This document shows, piece after piece, positions 11,954 through 20,579 of a DNA stretch of 22,316 nt; position 1 is the first letter of the stretch, and each line of letters begins with the position of its first letter. Below the pieces are notes generated by a model that was not told the DNA's origin, searched no databases, and worked only from the letters and a program-made list of their open reading frames with translations. Source of the stretch: Micavibrio aeruginosavorus (GTDB lineage: Bacteria > Pseudomonadota > Alphaproteobacteria > Micavibrionales > Micavibrionaceae); contig QFQB01000024.1 of NCBI GenBank assembly GCA_003241475.1, positions 1-22,316 on the forward strand, given 5' to 3'. Position numbers and translations under genes: made by a program.

Positions 11954-14410
11954 ATGAGTGAAGCGGTCAAAAAGATGGAAGTTGAGAGCACAGAAAATGC
12001 TGAATACGGCGCGGAATCAATCCGCGTTTTGAAAGGACTCGACGCCGTTCGTAAACGCCCCGGGATGTATATCGGCGATACCGATGATGGCTCCGGTTTG
12101 CACCACATGGTTTACGAAGTCGTCGATAATGCGATCGACGAAAGCCTTGCGGGCCACTGCGATCGCGTCGATGTTGTCATCAACAGCAATGGTTCTGTGA
12201 CGGTTCGCGACAACGGCCGCGGTATTCCTGTCGATATTCACAAAGAAGAAGGCGTATCGGCTGCGCAGGTCATCATGGTGCAATTGCATGCCGGCGGCAA
12301 GTTCGACCAGAATTCCTATAAGGTTTCAGGCGGTTTGCACGGGGTTGGCGTCTCCGTTGTCAATGCGTTGTCCGAAAAACTCGATCTGAAAATCAAGCGT
12401 CAGGGCAAAGAATGGGCCATGACGTTCCGCCATGGCGAAGCCGACGAAGATTTGAAACCCATCCGTGATCTGGAGCCGGGTGAGCGCAATGGAACGGAAG
12501 TCACGTTCTTGCCATCTTCCGAAACATTCACTTTCACGGAATTCGATTTTGAAACGCTGGAAACGCGTCTTCGCGAATTGGCGTTCCTGAACTCCGGCGT
12601 AAACATCTACCTTACCGACCTGCGCGGCGAAGAGGAAAGGCAATCGCATTTCAATTATGTCGGCGGCATCCAGAGCTTCGTCGAATATCTCGACCGCAAC
12701 AAAAAATCGATCATCAAGGCGCCCGTTTCTTCGCAATTTGAAGAAAACGGCATTACGGTTGAATGTTCGCTGGAATGGACGGATGCTTATCATGAAACGA
12801 TGCTGTGCTTTACCAACAACATTCCGCAACGCGATGGGGGCACGCACTTGCAGGGCTTTAGAAACGCGCTGACGCGCGTTCTGAACAATTACGCCGAAGA
12901 AAAAGGTCTTTTGAAAAAGGAAAAGATTAAGCTGTCGGGCGAGGATATGCGCGAAGGTCTGACCTGTGTTCTGTCTGTTAAAGTGCCGGATCCGAAGTTT
13001 TCCTCGCAGACCAAAGACAAGCTGGTATCGAGTGAAGTCCGCCCAGTCGTCGAAGCCGCGATCAACGATAAGCTTGCCACATGGTTCGAAGAAAACCCTG
13101 TCGAGGGCAAGGCCATTGTCGGCAAAATCATCGAAGCAGGGCTTGCCCGTGAGGCAGCCCGCCGTGCGCGCGAGCTGACCCGCCGCAAAGGCGTCATGGA
13201 TATTTCCAACCTGCCGGGCAAACTGGCAGATTGCCAGAGCAAGGACCCTGCGGATTCCGAAATCTATATCGTCGAGGGGGATTCGGCTGGTGGTTCGGCA
13301 AAACAGGCGCGTGATCGCCGCAATCAGGCTATTTTGCCGTTGCGCGGTAAGATCCTCAACACAGAGCGCGCACGTTTCGATAAAATGCTGTCTTCCGAAC
13401 AGGTGGGTACGCTGATTACCGCCCTTGGTACGGGCATTGGATCGGACGAATTCAACCTGGACAAGATCCGCTACCACAAAATCATTATCATGACCGATGC
13501 CGACGTTGACGGCGCACACATTAGAACATTGCTTCTGACATTCTTCTTCCGTTATATGCCGAGCATTATCGAGAAGGGCTATCTCTATATTGCTCAGCCG
13601 CCTCTGTATAAGGTTAAGCGCGGAAATTCCGGCGAGACATACCTGAAAGACGATGCCGCGATGGAAGATTATCTCATCACCGCCGCGCTTGGCGATATCA
13701 AGCTGGTTGAAGGTTCCGGCGCTGTGCGCGTCGGCAATGACATTCTGGATATGTTGAACCGTGCCCGGTCGATCCGTGGTTCTATCGGCAATCTTGCACA
13801 AAAAATCGGCAACCGGGAGGTTATAGAACAGGCGGCTATCGCCGGCGCGTTCGATGAGAAAATTTTCGAAGATGCCGGTTATGCAGGGCAGGTTACGGCC
13901 AAATTGACGGAGCGCTTGAATGCTTCTGCCGCTAAGAACGAAAAGACATGGAAGATCGAATTCACACCTGTCGGCGGTCTGGTTTTGAACCGCATGGTGC
14001 GTGGTGTACAAGAGCGTGCTCGCATTTCGGCCGAGCAGTTGCGTTCGGCTGATGCTCGCAAAATCAATGGCACGCAGGCTTGGTTGATTGAAAATTTTGA
14101 ATCTCCCGCCCGTTTGATGCTCGGTGAAAAAGAAGTTGCGATCGTAAGTGGCCCCTATGGTTTGTTTGATTCCGTGCTGGAAGTCGGCAAAAAAGGCCTG
14201 ACCATGCAACGTTATAAAGGTCTTGGAGAAATGAACCCAGAACAGCTCTGGGAGACAACGTTGGACCCAAACGCTCGTGTATTTTTACAGGTGACGGTAA
14301 AGGATGCGGAAAAAGCATCCGAGCTATTTACCACGCTGATGGGCGATGTGGTTGAGCCGCGCCGCGAATTCATTCAGGAAAACGCGCTGCGAGCGCAACT
14401 CGACGCGTAG
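11954..14410 (+). CDS. gyrB: DNA gyrase subunit B
   Basis: 818 residues, a complete GyrB, the ATPase subunit of the A2B2 enzyme that introduces negative supercoils. The GHKL ATPase contains EVVDNAIDESLAG (ATP-binding Glu/Asn), RDNGRGIPVD and GGLHGVGVSVVNALS. The transducer has SSQTKDKLVSSEV. The TOPRIM domain contains EGDSAGGSA with Glu441, then LPLRGKILN and DADVDGAH with Asp515, Asp517 and Asp519 for Mg2+ binding. The C-terminal tail domain has YKGLGEMNPEQLWETT, diagnostic for type IIA topoisomerases of the GyrB/ParE family. Length and position beside recF favour GyrB over ParE. ATG 11954 has AGGGG about 10 nt upstream. argS begins 10 nt after the stop. Confidence 0.98.
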   Translation: MSEAVKKMEVESTENAEYGAESIRVLKGLDAVRKRPGMYIGDTDDGSGLHHMVYEVVDNAIDESLAGHCDRVDVVINSNGSVTVRDNGRGIPVDIHKEEGVSAAQVIMVQLHAGGKFDQNSYKVSGGLHGVGVSVVNALSEKLDLKIKRQGKEWAMTFRHGEADEDLKPIRDLEPGERNGTEVTFLPSSETFTFTEFDFETLETRLRELAFLNSGVNIYLTDLRGEEERQSHFNYVGGIQSFVEYLDRNKKSIIKAPVSSQFEENGITVECSLEWTDAYHETMLCFTNNIPQRDGGTHLQGFRNALTRVLNNYAEEKGLLKKEKIKLSGEDMREGLTCVLSVKVPDPKFSSQTKDKLVSSEVRPVVEAAINDKLATWFEENPVEGKAIVGKIIEAGLAREAARRARELTRRKGVMDISNLPGKLADCQSKDPADSEIYIVEGDSAGGSAKQARDRRNQAILPLRGKILNTERARFDKMLSSEQVGTLITALGTGIGSDEFNLDKIRYHKIIIMTDADVDGAHIRTLLLTFFFRYMPSIIEKGYLYIAQPPLYKVKRGNSGETYLKDDAAMEDYLITAALGDIKLVEGSGAVRVGNDILDMLNRARSIRGSIGNLAQKIGNREVIEQAAIAGAFDEKIFEDAGYAGQVTAKLTERLNASAAKNEKTWKIEFTPVGGLVLNRMVRGVQERARISAEQLRSADARKINGTQAWLIENFESPARLMLGEKEVAIVSGPYGLFDSVLEVGKKGLTMQRYKGLGEMNPEQLWETTLDPNARVFLQVTVKDAEKASELFTTLMGDVVEPRREFIQENALRAQLDA

Positions 14411-14420
14411 GACGGTTTCT

Positions 14421-16178
14421 ATGACCTCTCTTGCGCAAAAACTCTCCGGCATCGTCGGCGATGCTTTTGAATCCGCTGGTCTAGACCGTAGTTTTGGCCG
14501 CGTGACGGTGTCCGACCGTGCCGATCTGGCGCAATTCCAGTGTAACGGCGCGATGCCTGCTTCGAAATCGGCCAAGAAAAATCCGCGGGAGGTGGCGTCC
14601 GCCATCGTTGAGATTCTGCAAAAAAATCCGATCTTTTCAAAAGTAGATATCGCTGGACCGGGCTTTATCAATCTGAATGTCACGGATGATTTTTTGTCAT
14701 CGTATTTGAAGGAAGCGGCGGCGGATGATCGCGCCGGTATTGCCGATAGCGGCAAGGGCCAGACGACTGTGTTGGATTATGGCGGGCCGAATATTGCCAA
14801 GGCGATGCATGTCGGGCATTTGCGCTCCGCCATTATCGGGGAATCCGTGCGCCGGACGTTGAAGTTCATCGGCTATAAAACGTTGGGCGATATCCATGTC
14901 GGCGACTGGGGAACCAATCTTGGCATGTTGATCGACAATTACATGACGACGGGTGAATCCTCTCTTATTACCGATGCCGATATCACTGACCCAGCCACCA
15001 TCCAGAAGCTGGTTGATGATATGGCGGAGCGTTATCCGCGAGCCGCAACCGAAGCCAAGGAAAACCCCGAAGCTATGGACCGTGCGCGTGCAACGGCCTT
15101 GAAACTCCAAAACAAGGAACAGCCTTATTACGGCATCTGGGAAAAGATCCGTAAAGTCTCTTTCATGGATATGGAGAAGAACTATTCCGCGCTGGATGTT
15201 CATTTTGACCTCTGGAAGGGCGAGGCCGATGTGCATGATTACATTGCGCCGATGGTTGATGATTTGCGTAGCAAGGGTTATGCCGTTGAAAGCGATGGCG
15301 CTTGGGTATTTCCTGTTGCCCGCAACGACGATAAAAAAGAGGTTCCACCTCTGATCCTTTATAAACGTGATGGCGCAGTGATGTATGGCACCACAGATCT
15401 TGCGACCATTCTCGAGCGTATGAAGCTTTATAATCCTGCCAAGATTGTCTATATCGTCGATCAACGCCAAGGATTGCACTTCGAACAATTATTCCGCGCC
15501 GCGCACACTGGTGGCGTGGCTCCAGAGGCGACAGAGCTTACTTTCGCAGGTTTTGGCACTATGAATGGTACCGATGGGAAACCATTCAAGACTCGTGCTG
15601 GCGGCGTTATGCGTCTGGATGATCTGATCCAGATGGCGATCGAAAAGGCGAAGACACGCATGGCTGAAGCGCATGTGGGAGAAGATGTCTCGCCCGAAGA
15701 ACAAGCCGATATCGCCAAGAAAGTAGCTATTGCCGCCATTAAATTCGCCGATCTTCAAAATGCCCGTCAGGCAGATTATATTTTCGACCTTGACCGTTTG
15801 ACGAGTTTTGAGGGAAAAACCGGTCCGTATTTGCTGTATCAAGCTGTGCGGATTAAATCGCTTTTGCGCAAAGCAGAGTGGGATCTGGCAAGAACCGCGC
15901 CGCTGTTGCTACAGGATGTCGATCGTCCCTTGGCCTTGATGCTTACCGAATTGCCGGATTCAGTAGAGGCCGCGGCAAAGAATTATGCGCCGCACTATCT
16001 GTGCGATTACGCTTATCGCCTTTCGCAGGCGTTCAGCTCTTTCTACGGCAATTGCCACATTTTGTCCGAAGAAGACAAGGCTCTTCGCGAAAGCCGTCTG
16101 ACATTGTGTGCACAGACATACCGTACGCTTGAGCTGGTGCTCAATCTACTGGGCATCGCCATTCCCGAAAGAATGTAA
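14421..16178 (+). CDS. argS: arginyl-tRNA synthetase
   Basis: 585 residues, a class I synthetase that charges tRNA-Arg with arginine. The N-terminal Add-1 domain covers about residues 1-100 and recognises the tRNA D-loop. The HIGH motif is HVGH at 130-133 within GGPNIAKAMHVGHLRSAIIG. FKTRAGGVMRLDDLI is the ArgRS equivalent of the KMSK loop region (the canonical KMSKS is normally absent here). The C-terminal DALR anticodon-binding domain has ALMLTELPDSVEAAAKNYAP and ends LNLLGIAIPERM, typical of the family. The frame is open further upstream to 14346 inside gyrB, but ATG 14421 with AGGAC at 14409-14413 gives the standard N-terminus. It is likely co-transcribed with gyrB. Its stop abuts the stop of the convergent transposase-like gene without a gap. 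Confidence 0.98.
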   Translation: MTSLAQKLSGIVGDAFESAGLDRSFGRVTVSDRADLAQFQCNGAMPASKSAKKNPREVASAIVEILQKNPIFSKVDIAGPGFINLNVTDDFLSSYLKEAAADDRAGIADSGKGQTTVLDYGGPNIAKAMHVGHLRSAIIGESVRRTLKFIGYKTLGDIHVGDWGTNLGMLIDNYMTTGESSLITDADITDPATIQKLVDDMAERYPRAATEAKENPEAMDRARATALKLQNKEQPYYGIWEKIRKVSFMDMEKNYSALDVHFDLWKGEADVHDYIAPMVDDLRSKGYAVESDGAWVFPVARNDDKKEVPPLILYKRDGAVMYGTTDLATILERMKLYNPAKIVYIVDQRQGLHFEQLFRAAHTGGVAPEATELTFAGFGTMNGTDGKPFKTRAGGVMRLDDLIQMAIEKAKTRMAEAHVGEDVSPEEQADIAKKVAIAAIKFADLQNARQADYIFDLDRLTSFEGKTGPYLLYQAVRIKSLLRKAEWDLARTAPLLLQDVDRPLALMLTELPDSVEAAAKNYAPHYLCDYAYRLSQAFSSFYGNCHILSEEDKALRESRLTLCAQTYRTLELVLNLLGIAIPERM

Positions 16179-16871
16179 TCAGGCTTTATTTTTGTAAAGA
16201 TTTTTGGTGAATGTGATCGATCTGCGTCCCGGTTTTTGCGGACGCACGGTGCGGCCAACCATATTTTCGACGGCATCCAGGAAATTGTCGTTCCCCCGAG
16301 GACGGCCTGTCTGCAGATGGCGCTCGATGGCTTTGGGGTCTTTTTCTTCAGGCCATTCGGTCAGGAATCCGGCCCAGTCCTGCATAAAATGGAGCAAAGG
16401 TTTTTCAGGAGCCAGCAATTTGTCTTCGCGGCCTTTGATGTGGGCGCGGGCGCTACTCCATAGATAGGCTTCGGGCGTCGGTGCAACACCCGCCATAACA
16501 GGCGTTGTTTCAATGTAGCGCGCGGCGTTCAGCAGATGATTTTCATCCATGGGATAGGAGAAGAAACGATCCTGAAACAAATGGCCGCGCCATCCGTTGC
16601 GTTCGTTGATGCGGCGTGTGTAGCGGCGGTGTGCTTCGCCAAGAGCGCGTGCCAGCGCGTGTTCGCGGCTTGGCACGGCAATCAATTGAATCTGATTTGC
16701 CATCAAGCAATAAGCCCAGATTGCCACACCTTTATCGGCACATTCTTCCGAAAGGAAGTCTATGTAGGCTTCATAATCGCCTTTTTCAAAGAATACGGGC
16801 TCACCGCGGTTTCCGCGCTGGGTGATGTGATGAGGGGTGTCGCGTAGGACGATGCGTGCTTGTCTTGCCAT
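16179..16871 (-). CDS. REP-associated tyrosine transposase (RAYT/Y1) homologue with lost HUH motif
   Basis: 230 residues of the Y1/REP-associated tyrosine transposase family (TnpA_REP), single-domain HUH nucleases that act on short palindromic repeats. Family marks: MARQARIV, TPHHITQRGNRGEPVFF, DYEAYIDFL, WAYCLMANQIQLIAVP, RGHLFQDRF and NAARYIETTPVMAGV. Tyr119 in RYIE is at the expected nucleophile position. The metal-binding His-U-His, normally in MPNHVHL, is Gln60-Ile-Gln62 (codons CAG ATT CAA at 16686-16694), so nuclease activity should be lost or altered. The frame opens at 16946, but Met at 16871 gives the family N-terminus, and the predicted promoter places the transcript start there. 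It lies 64 nt behind the pilin-like gene. No REP palindromes were seen nearby. Confidence 0.85.
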   Translation of the reverse strand: MARQARIVLRDTPHHITQRGNRGEPVFFEKGDYEAYIDFLSEECADKGVAIWAYCLMANQIQLIAVPSREHALARALGEAHRRYTRRINERNGWRGHLFQDRFFSYPMDENHLLNAARYIETTPVMAGVAPTPEAYLWSSARAHIKGREDKLLAPEKPLLHFMQDWAGFLTEWPEEKDPKAIERHLQTGRPRGNDNFLDAVENMVGRTVRPQKPGRRSITFTKNLYKNKA

Positions 16872-16878
16872 GCAACAG

Positions 16879-16907
16879 AGATTAGGGGAAATAACGGATC
16901 GGGTCAA
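16879..16907 (-). promoter_or_regulatory. promoter for leaderless RAYT-homologue mRNA
   Basis: On the minus strand TTGACC (16907-16902), a 17-bp spacer and TAATCT (16884-16879) form a near-consensus promoter. Only 7 nt separate the -10 from the ATG at 16871, so transcription should start at or within 1-2 nt of the start codon. There is no Shine-Dalgarno sequence, consistent with a leaderless message. Confidence 0.6.
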
Positions 16908-16935
16908 GAATGTTATCCTGTCCCTTAAAAGAGTT

Positions 16936-17634
16936 TTATCGTTCAATCAGAACGCGGACAAAACTATAGGATGTGCCGTTCAACAGGCAAAACGCATTTT
17001 TTTCCGTGACGGCGGCAGGATTTGTGCCGCCTGTGCCGAGCGTCTGCAATGCGGCAGGGTAAGAACCCTGATAGGGCGTGGCATCAATGGTATGAGCCGG
17101 CATGTCGCCCGAGATATTCAAGTGAATATTGATCGCCTGACAAACTTCGGCGCGAAGGTCGGGAACAACGAACAAAAGCTCGCTGTTCGCCGTTCCAAGA
17201 TCATTGATTGCATTGGAAGATAAAAACATCGGCGCGCCGTTTGTGCGGCTGGCTGCGGACACCATATAGTCGCGAAAGGCATTGGCCGTGATATTGCCGC
17301 CGGCTTCATTGAAAATATCGCAACTATTGTCTGCGGGTGCTGAGATGTTCGTATAATCAAGAGGCGCTTGATAGCTGTTGACGAAGGAAAGTCCGTTCTC
17401 CGAACAACCACGCCCTTGCAGTTTTTCAACGGCGCGGCCAAGGCGGTTGCTGTATTCCATGATCTCTTGCGCGGCCAGTTTTGCCTGTCCAGCCGTCAGA
17501 TTGCTTTGTCCTGTTTGGGAGCCGCGCATGAATGTGTAGGCGAGTGCGGCAAAGAGCATGACAGACAATAGAATGAAGATAATGGCGTTACCCTGTTCGC
17601 CGGTACGTTTACTGTCTTTGCAGGATGTAGACAT
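16936..17634 (-). CDS. pilin-like single-pass membrane protein
   Basis: 232 residues, function not recognised. The N-terminus has a short polar leader (STSCKDSKRTGEQG) then one hydrophobic helix at about 15-35 (NAIIFILLSVMLFAALAYTF), and AAQEIMEYSNRLGRAVEKLQ, a long amphipathic helix. This pilin- or TadE-like layout (polar leader, Gly, hydrophobic helix continuing into an amphipathic helix) leads into a globular part with several cysteines (GCSE, SCDIF, EVCQA, AFCLL) that may form disulphides outside the membrane. Its ATG shares one base with the dotL stop (TAATG at 17636-17632), so translation is coupled. Being last in a dotM-dotL operon suggests a secretion- or surface-related job, but Dot/Icm systems have no known component with this sequence. 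Confidence 0.75.
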   Translation of the reverse strand: MSTSCKDSKRTGEQGNAIIFILLSVMLFAALAYTFMRGSQTGQSNLTAGQAKLAAQEIMEYSNRLGRAVEKLQGRGCSENGLSFVNSYQAPLDYTNISAPADNSCDIFNEAGGNITANAFRDYMVSAASRTNGAPMFLSSNAINDLGTANSELLFVVPDLRAEVCQAINIHLNISGDMPAHTIDATPYQGSYPAALQTLGTGGTNPAAVTEKNAFCLLNGTSYSFVRVLIER

Positions 17635-20003
17635 TATTCGTCCTTGCCGAACAAGGCCGCTGCAACGCCTGCGCCGGCATCCTCAAGGATTTTTTCAGCC
17701 TTGCTGTCGAGTTTGACTTTTTCGATGGATGCTGCAGCCGTTTCTTCGGCGATTAGATCGTTCCACGAGACTTTCTTGTTCTCGCGTACCGGTTCGATTG
17801 CGGCAACCGGAGCGGGTGTTTCCGGAGCGGGTGTATTCTCGCCTTCCGGCGCCTTCTTGAAAAAGCCCATCGGGCCCCCAGTTACGGCTGGTGCTTTTGG
17901 TGGTGCAGAGACCGGCGGCATTGGTGCTACAGGAGCGCTCTGCGCGCCGGGTTTGGTTGCTGTGAGCGGGGGAGGAGGCGCAGGCGCCGTAGCATCGCTT
18001 TCAAGGGCTTTGGCTGCTTCATGCGGGAATTGGCACGCATGAATTTCCGCGACTGCGGCTATGCCTTTTTCTACGCCTGACTTCGCGGTTTCCTTGGCAA
18101 TGTTCAGACCGTCGCGCATGGCCTCGATTGGTTGCGATACGGCGACTTTGACATCGGCTTTGGCAGCCGTCCACGTCTTACTGACCATATAATCGCGCAA
18201 TTTTGTAATATGGCTACGGTGGCGCATGACATGTTCATCACCGGGCGGCAAGGATAAGAATCTACCCACGCGCATGGCTTTGGCATGGCCGGGGTTGGAA
18301 TAGAAAATCTGAACGTCGATAACTGTTCCTTCGAAAATAAGGACGGCTTCGCCTTCGCGCAGTTTTTTCAAATCTCCGTAATCGGCGCGATCGATAGCCG
18401 TGATGCTTGCGCCTTGATTGTCGATGAAGTTTCCGGTTGAAACGCCGCCGTGAAGCTGGAAACCGGTTGTTTGGACCACGACAGCCTTACCGGCCTGACG
18501 TTCAAAGTAGTCTTTCGTATCGGTAGGGTCGGACAGTTTGCCGAAAATCTTGATGTTGCAGTTACCGGTAATCGAGCGGGATTCTTCCTTAACGCGCTTT
18601 TGAAGGGCGGGCAAATCCTGCGCCGAGAAAACAAGACTGAATCCAAGAGAACGGGCCTGCGCCGCCATGACAGCCATACCGTCGGAAACGTAGTAACCAA
18701 CCTCGTCGAAGATGGTCATGAACGGCGTTGCCGAATGGGTCGGTTTGTTTTCTATGACCGAAGACGATTCCCCTTCCACGGTCGCGCCCAGCGTCGATCC
18801 CATCATCCCTTTGATGGTTGCGGCAACGATTTTACCAAGGTTGGCGGTTTCATCCGATGATTTTTCGAGTGCTGGAATAAGAACGATCAGAATACGGCGG
18901 TTCAAGACGATATCGACCATGTCGACATCGGCGGCCTGCGTGTCGAAGATGTAGCCATAGTCATCCCCCAAAGATTGCAAAGAACGGGTAAACTGCATGG
19001 TTAGATAACCGTGCTGTTGCCGCACCGTTGTGGTGTCGATCATGGGCTGATCCGGCCCCATGGGCTTTTCCTTGCCGTTATCGTCGAAGGCAGCATCAAC
19101 ATAGCCCGGTAGCGTATTCAAATATCCTGCGACGCTCTCGCGCATGTGCGACGGAATGGCATCGTCGCGGGATAGTTTTATGACGTTGTTCAAATCAAGA
19201 TAGCTGCGGATGGAAGAAACCGACAAAGGAATGTCCTGATTGTCGCGCTTCCATGTCAACGCGGGCATCAAGGATGAAATCAAGGAAACGGCACGTTCTT
19301 TCCACATGGCATTGTCGCCTTCGGCCTGCGGCATCAAGGAGACGAGCATGTTGGTAAGATAGGAGGCCGAGCCGGACGAGAACGGGTTCATCGTATTCGA
19401 CGGTGCGCGGGCATCCGAGTTGCCGGTCATGTAGTTCAAGACAAACAAATCGTCGTCGCGTCCGAAACGGCGAACAAGAGAAGAAAGAGAGGACCAAAGA
19501 TCCGTGTCGGCTTTACCATCGATATACACGAAGCCCGATCCCCATGTCAGGGCGTTCGTAACGATGGATTTCAAACCTTCGGTTTTACCGGCTCCTGTCG
19601 TTCCAAGATAAAGCAAATGCGTTCTTGCGTCCGAGTTCGAGAACCAGATTTCTTCACCGGTGTTGTTCGGGCCGCGGGTATTACCGAGATATAGAATGCC
19701 TTCGGGCTTTCCTTTGCGGCCCGCGTTCATGTTGTTGTGGTCAAGAAATTTAGAATCCATCGGTAGTTTGAAAGGGATAGGGCGCTTACGTTTATAAAGC
19801 CACCAAAAGAACCCGGTGTTTATCAGCAAAATTAGGTCTGCGAATTGCCGCATCGATGGAACGAAATAGAACGGCAAAAGCATCATAAAAAAGACAAGGA
19901 ACGAGTTGCGCGGCTTCGACAGCCCTTCGGCAAGTCGCTGGTACACCGGGCGGACATCCCGAAGACCTTTGTAATACCCTAGCTTTTTCTCATTAATTGC
20001 CAT
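17634..20003 (-). CDS. dotL: type IVB secretion coupling ATPase DotL/IcmO
   Basis: 789 residues, close to Legionella DotL (about 780). Two membrane helices lie at about 33-50 and 55-70, then an FtsK/TrwB-like ATPase: Walker A GTTGAGKT at 134-141, FVYIDGKADTDLWSSL, Walker B TIFDEVGYY near 430, and VFSAQDLPAL (sensor/motor segment). Family knowledge: DotL docks substrates at the inner-membrane channel together with DotM. The C-terminal part, from about residue 640, is Ala/Pro-rich (APAPPPPL, PMPPVSAPPKAPA) and ends in a charged helix. That is where Legionella DotL binds adaptors (IcmSW, LvgA, DotN), but the sequence here looks unrelated. A conjugative IncI-like TrbC coupling protein is the alternative; the adjacent DotM favours DotL. 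RBS AGAGGGGG lies about 13 nt upstream. Confidence 0.88.
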   Translation of the reverse strand: MAINEKKLGYYKGLRDVRPVYQRLAEGLSKPRNSFLVFFMMLLPFYFVPSMRQFADLILLINTGFFWWLYKRKRPIPFKLPMDSKFLDHNNMNAGRKGKPEGILYLGNTRGPNNTGEEIWFSNSDARTHLLYLGTTGAGKTEGLKSIVTNALTWGSGFVYIDGKADTDLWSSLSSLVRRFGRDDDLFVLNYMTGNSDARAPSNTMNPFSSGSASYLTNMLVSLMPQAEGDNAMWKERAVSLISSLMPALTWKRDNQDIPLSVSSIRSYLDLNNVIKLSRDDAIPSHMRESVAGYLNTLPGYVDAAFDDNGKEKPMGPDQPMIDTTTVRQQHGYLTMQFTRSLQSLGDDYGYIFDTQAADVDMVDIVLNRRILIVLIPALEKSSDETANLGKIVAATIKGMMGSTLGATVEGESSSVIENKPTHSATPFMTIFDEVGYYVSDGMAVMAAQARSLGFSLVFSAQDLPALQKRVKEESRSITGNCNIKIFGKLSDPTDTKDYFERQAGKAVVVQTTGFQLHGGVSTGNFIDNQGASITAIDRADYGDLKKLREGEAVLIFEGTVIDVQIFYSNPGHAKAMRVGRFLSLPPGDEHVMRHRSHITKLRDYMVSKTWTAAKADVKVAVSQPIEAMRDGLNIAKETAKSGVEKGIAAVAEIHACQFPHEAAKALESDATAPAPPPPLTATKPGAQSAPVAPMPPVSAPPKAPAVTGGPMGFFKKAPEGENTPAPETPAPVAAIEPVRENKKVSWNDLIAEETAAASIEKVKLDSKAEKILEDAGAGVAAALFGKDE

Positions 20004-20009
20004 ACGGGT

Positions 20010-20570
20010 CTAATAGCCCCCTCTTAGAACCTGATCGGCGGATTGCGGGACGCCGCTTTCGACGTGCGGTTCGCCTGTGAGGCTGGTAGCGCTTTCTACA
20101 GTGCCTGCACCGGCCTGCGTGACAGGCGCGAGGCTGCTCAGATAGGCGAAAAGTACAATCACGATTATGACGGCGGCAAGTGCGCCGATCCATTTCAGTC
20201 CGCCGCCTTTTCTATCCGAGGATGCGGGTTGCGCATGTGTTTGTGGGGCGGTAGCAGGAGACGTAAACGGACTCATGCGCCCTTGTGCGCCTTGCATGGC
20301 GGCGGATACGCGCATCAGGGCTGTGATGGCGCTTTCACGCGTGGTAAACGGGGCTATATCGTGGACCTCGCCTTTAGGTGTTTTCAGGCTAAGCAGGAAG
20401 GTTCCGTCCGTATGGGGGCGCACTTCGAGGGCGGAGGCCTTGACGCTCCCCAGTTCCATGCGCCAGACAACGGGGTTGATGGCATCGGGTAGCGAAAGAA
20501 TGAGGTTCCCGTCCACTACTTTTGCAGAGGATGTGTAATCGGCGGTGTTGTTTTTGCGAAGCAAGTTCAT
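20010..20570 (-). CDS. hypothetical single-pass membrane protein between dotM and dotL
   Basis: 186 residues, not recognised. The first 95 residues form a soluble, beta-rich domain (VVDGNLILSLPDAINPVVW, TFLLSLKTPKGEV, ESAITALMRVSAAMQ) with the look of a small cytoplasmic domain. A Ser/Thr/Pro/Gln linker (about 98-120) follows, then a basic patch DRKGGGLK, one membrane helix at about 126-146 (WIGALAAVIIVIVLFAYL) and a 40-residue tail that should lie in the periplasm. It starts 9 nt after dotM and ends 6 nt before dotL, so it is tightly embedded in the operon. In Legionella, icmP and icmO are direct neighbours with no such gene between them. Position suggests an accessory inner-membrane subunit of the coupling complex; this is inference. 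Confidence 0.75.
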   Translation of the reverse strand: MNLLRKNNTADYTSSAKVVDGNLILSLPDAINPVVWRMELGSVKASALEVRPHTDGTFLLSLKTPKGEVHDIAPFTTRESAITALMRVSAAMQGAQGRMSPFTSPATAPQTHAQPASSDRKGGGLKWIGALAAVIIVIVLFAYLSSLAPVTQAGAGTVESATSLTGEPHVESGVPQSADQVLRGGY

Positions 20571-20579
20571 CTGTTCTAT

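Noticed and set aside
12326..14209. Minus-strand open frame of 627 codons opposite gyrB
   Set aside because: Same kind of shadow over an intact gyrB; no recognisable domain, promoter or ribosome site.
14346..14420. N-terminal extension of argS into gyrB
   Set aside because: The extra 25 residues come from gyrB sequence in another frame; ATG 14421 has a ribosome site and gives the family N-terminus.
16872..16946. N-terminal extension of the transposase-like gene
   Set aside because: The extra 25 residues would include the promoter sequence and are unlike the family, which starts MARxxRI.
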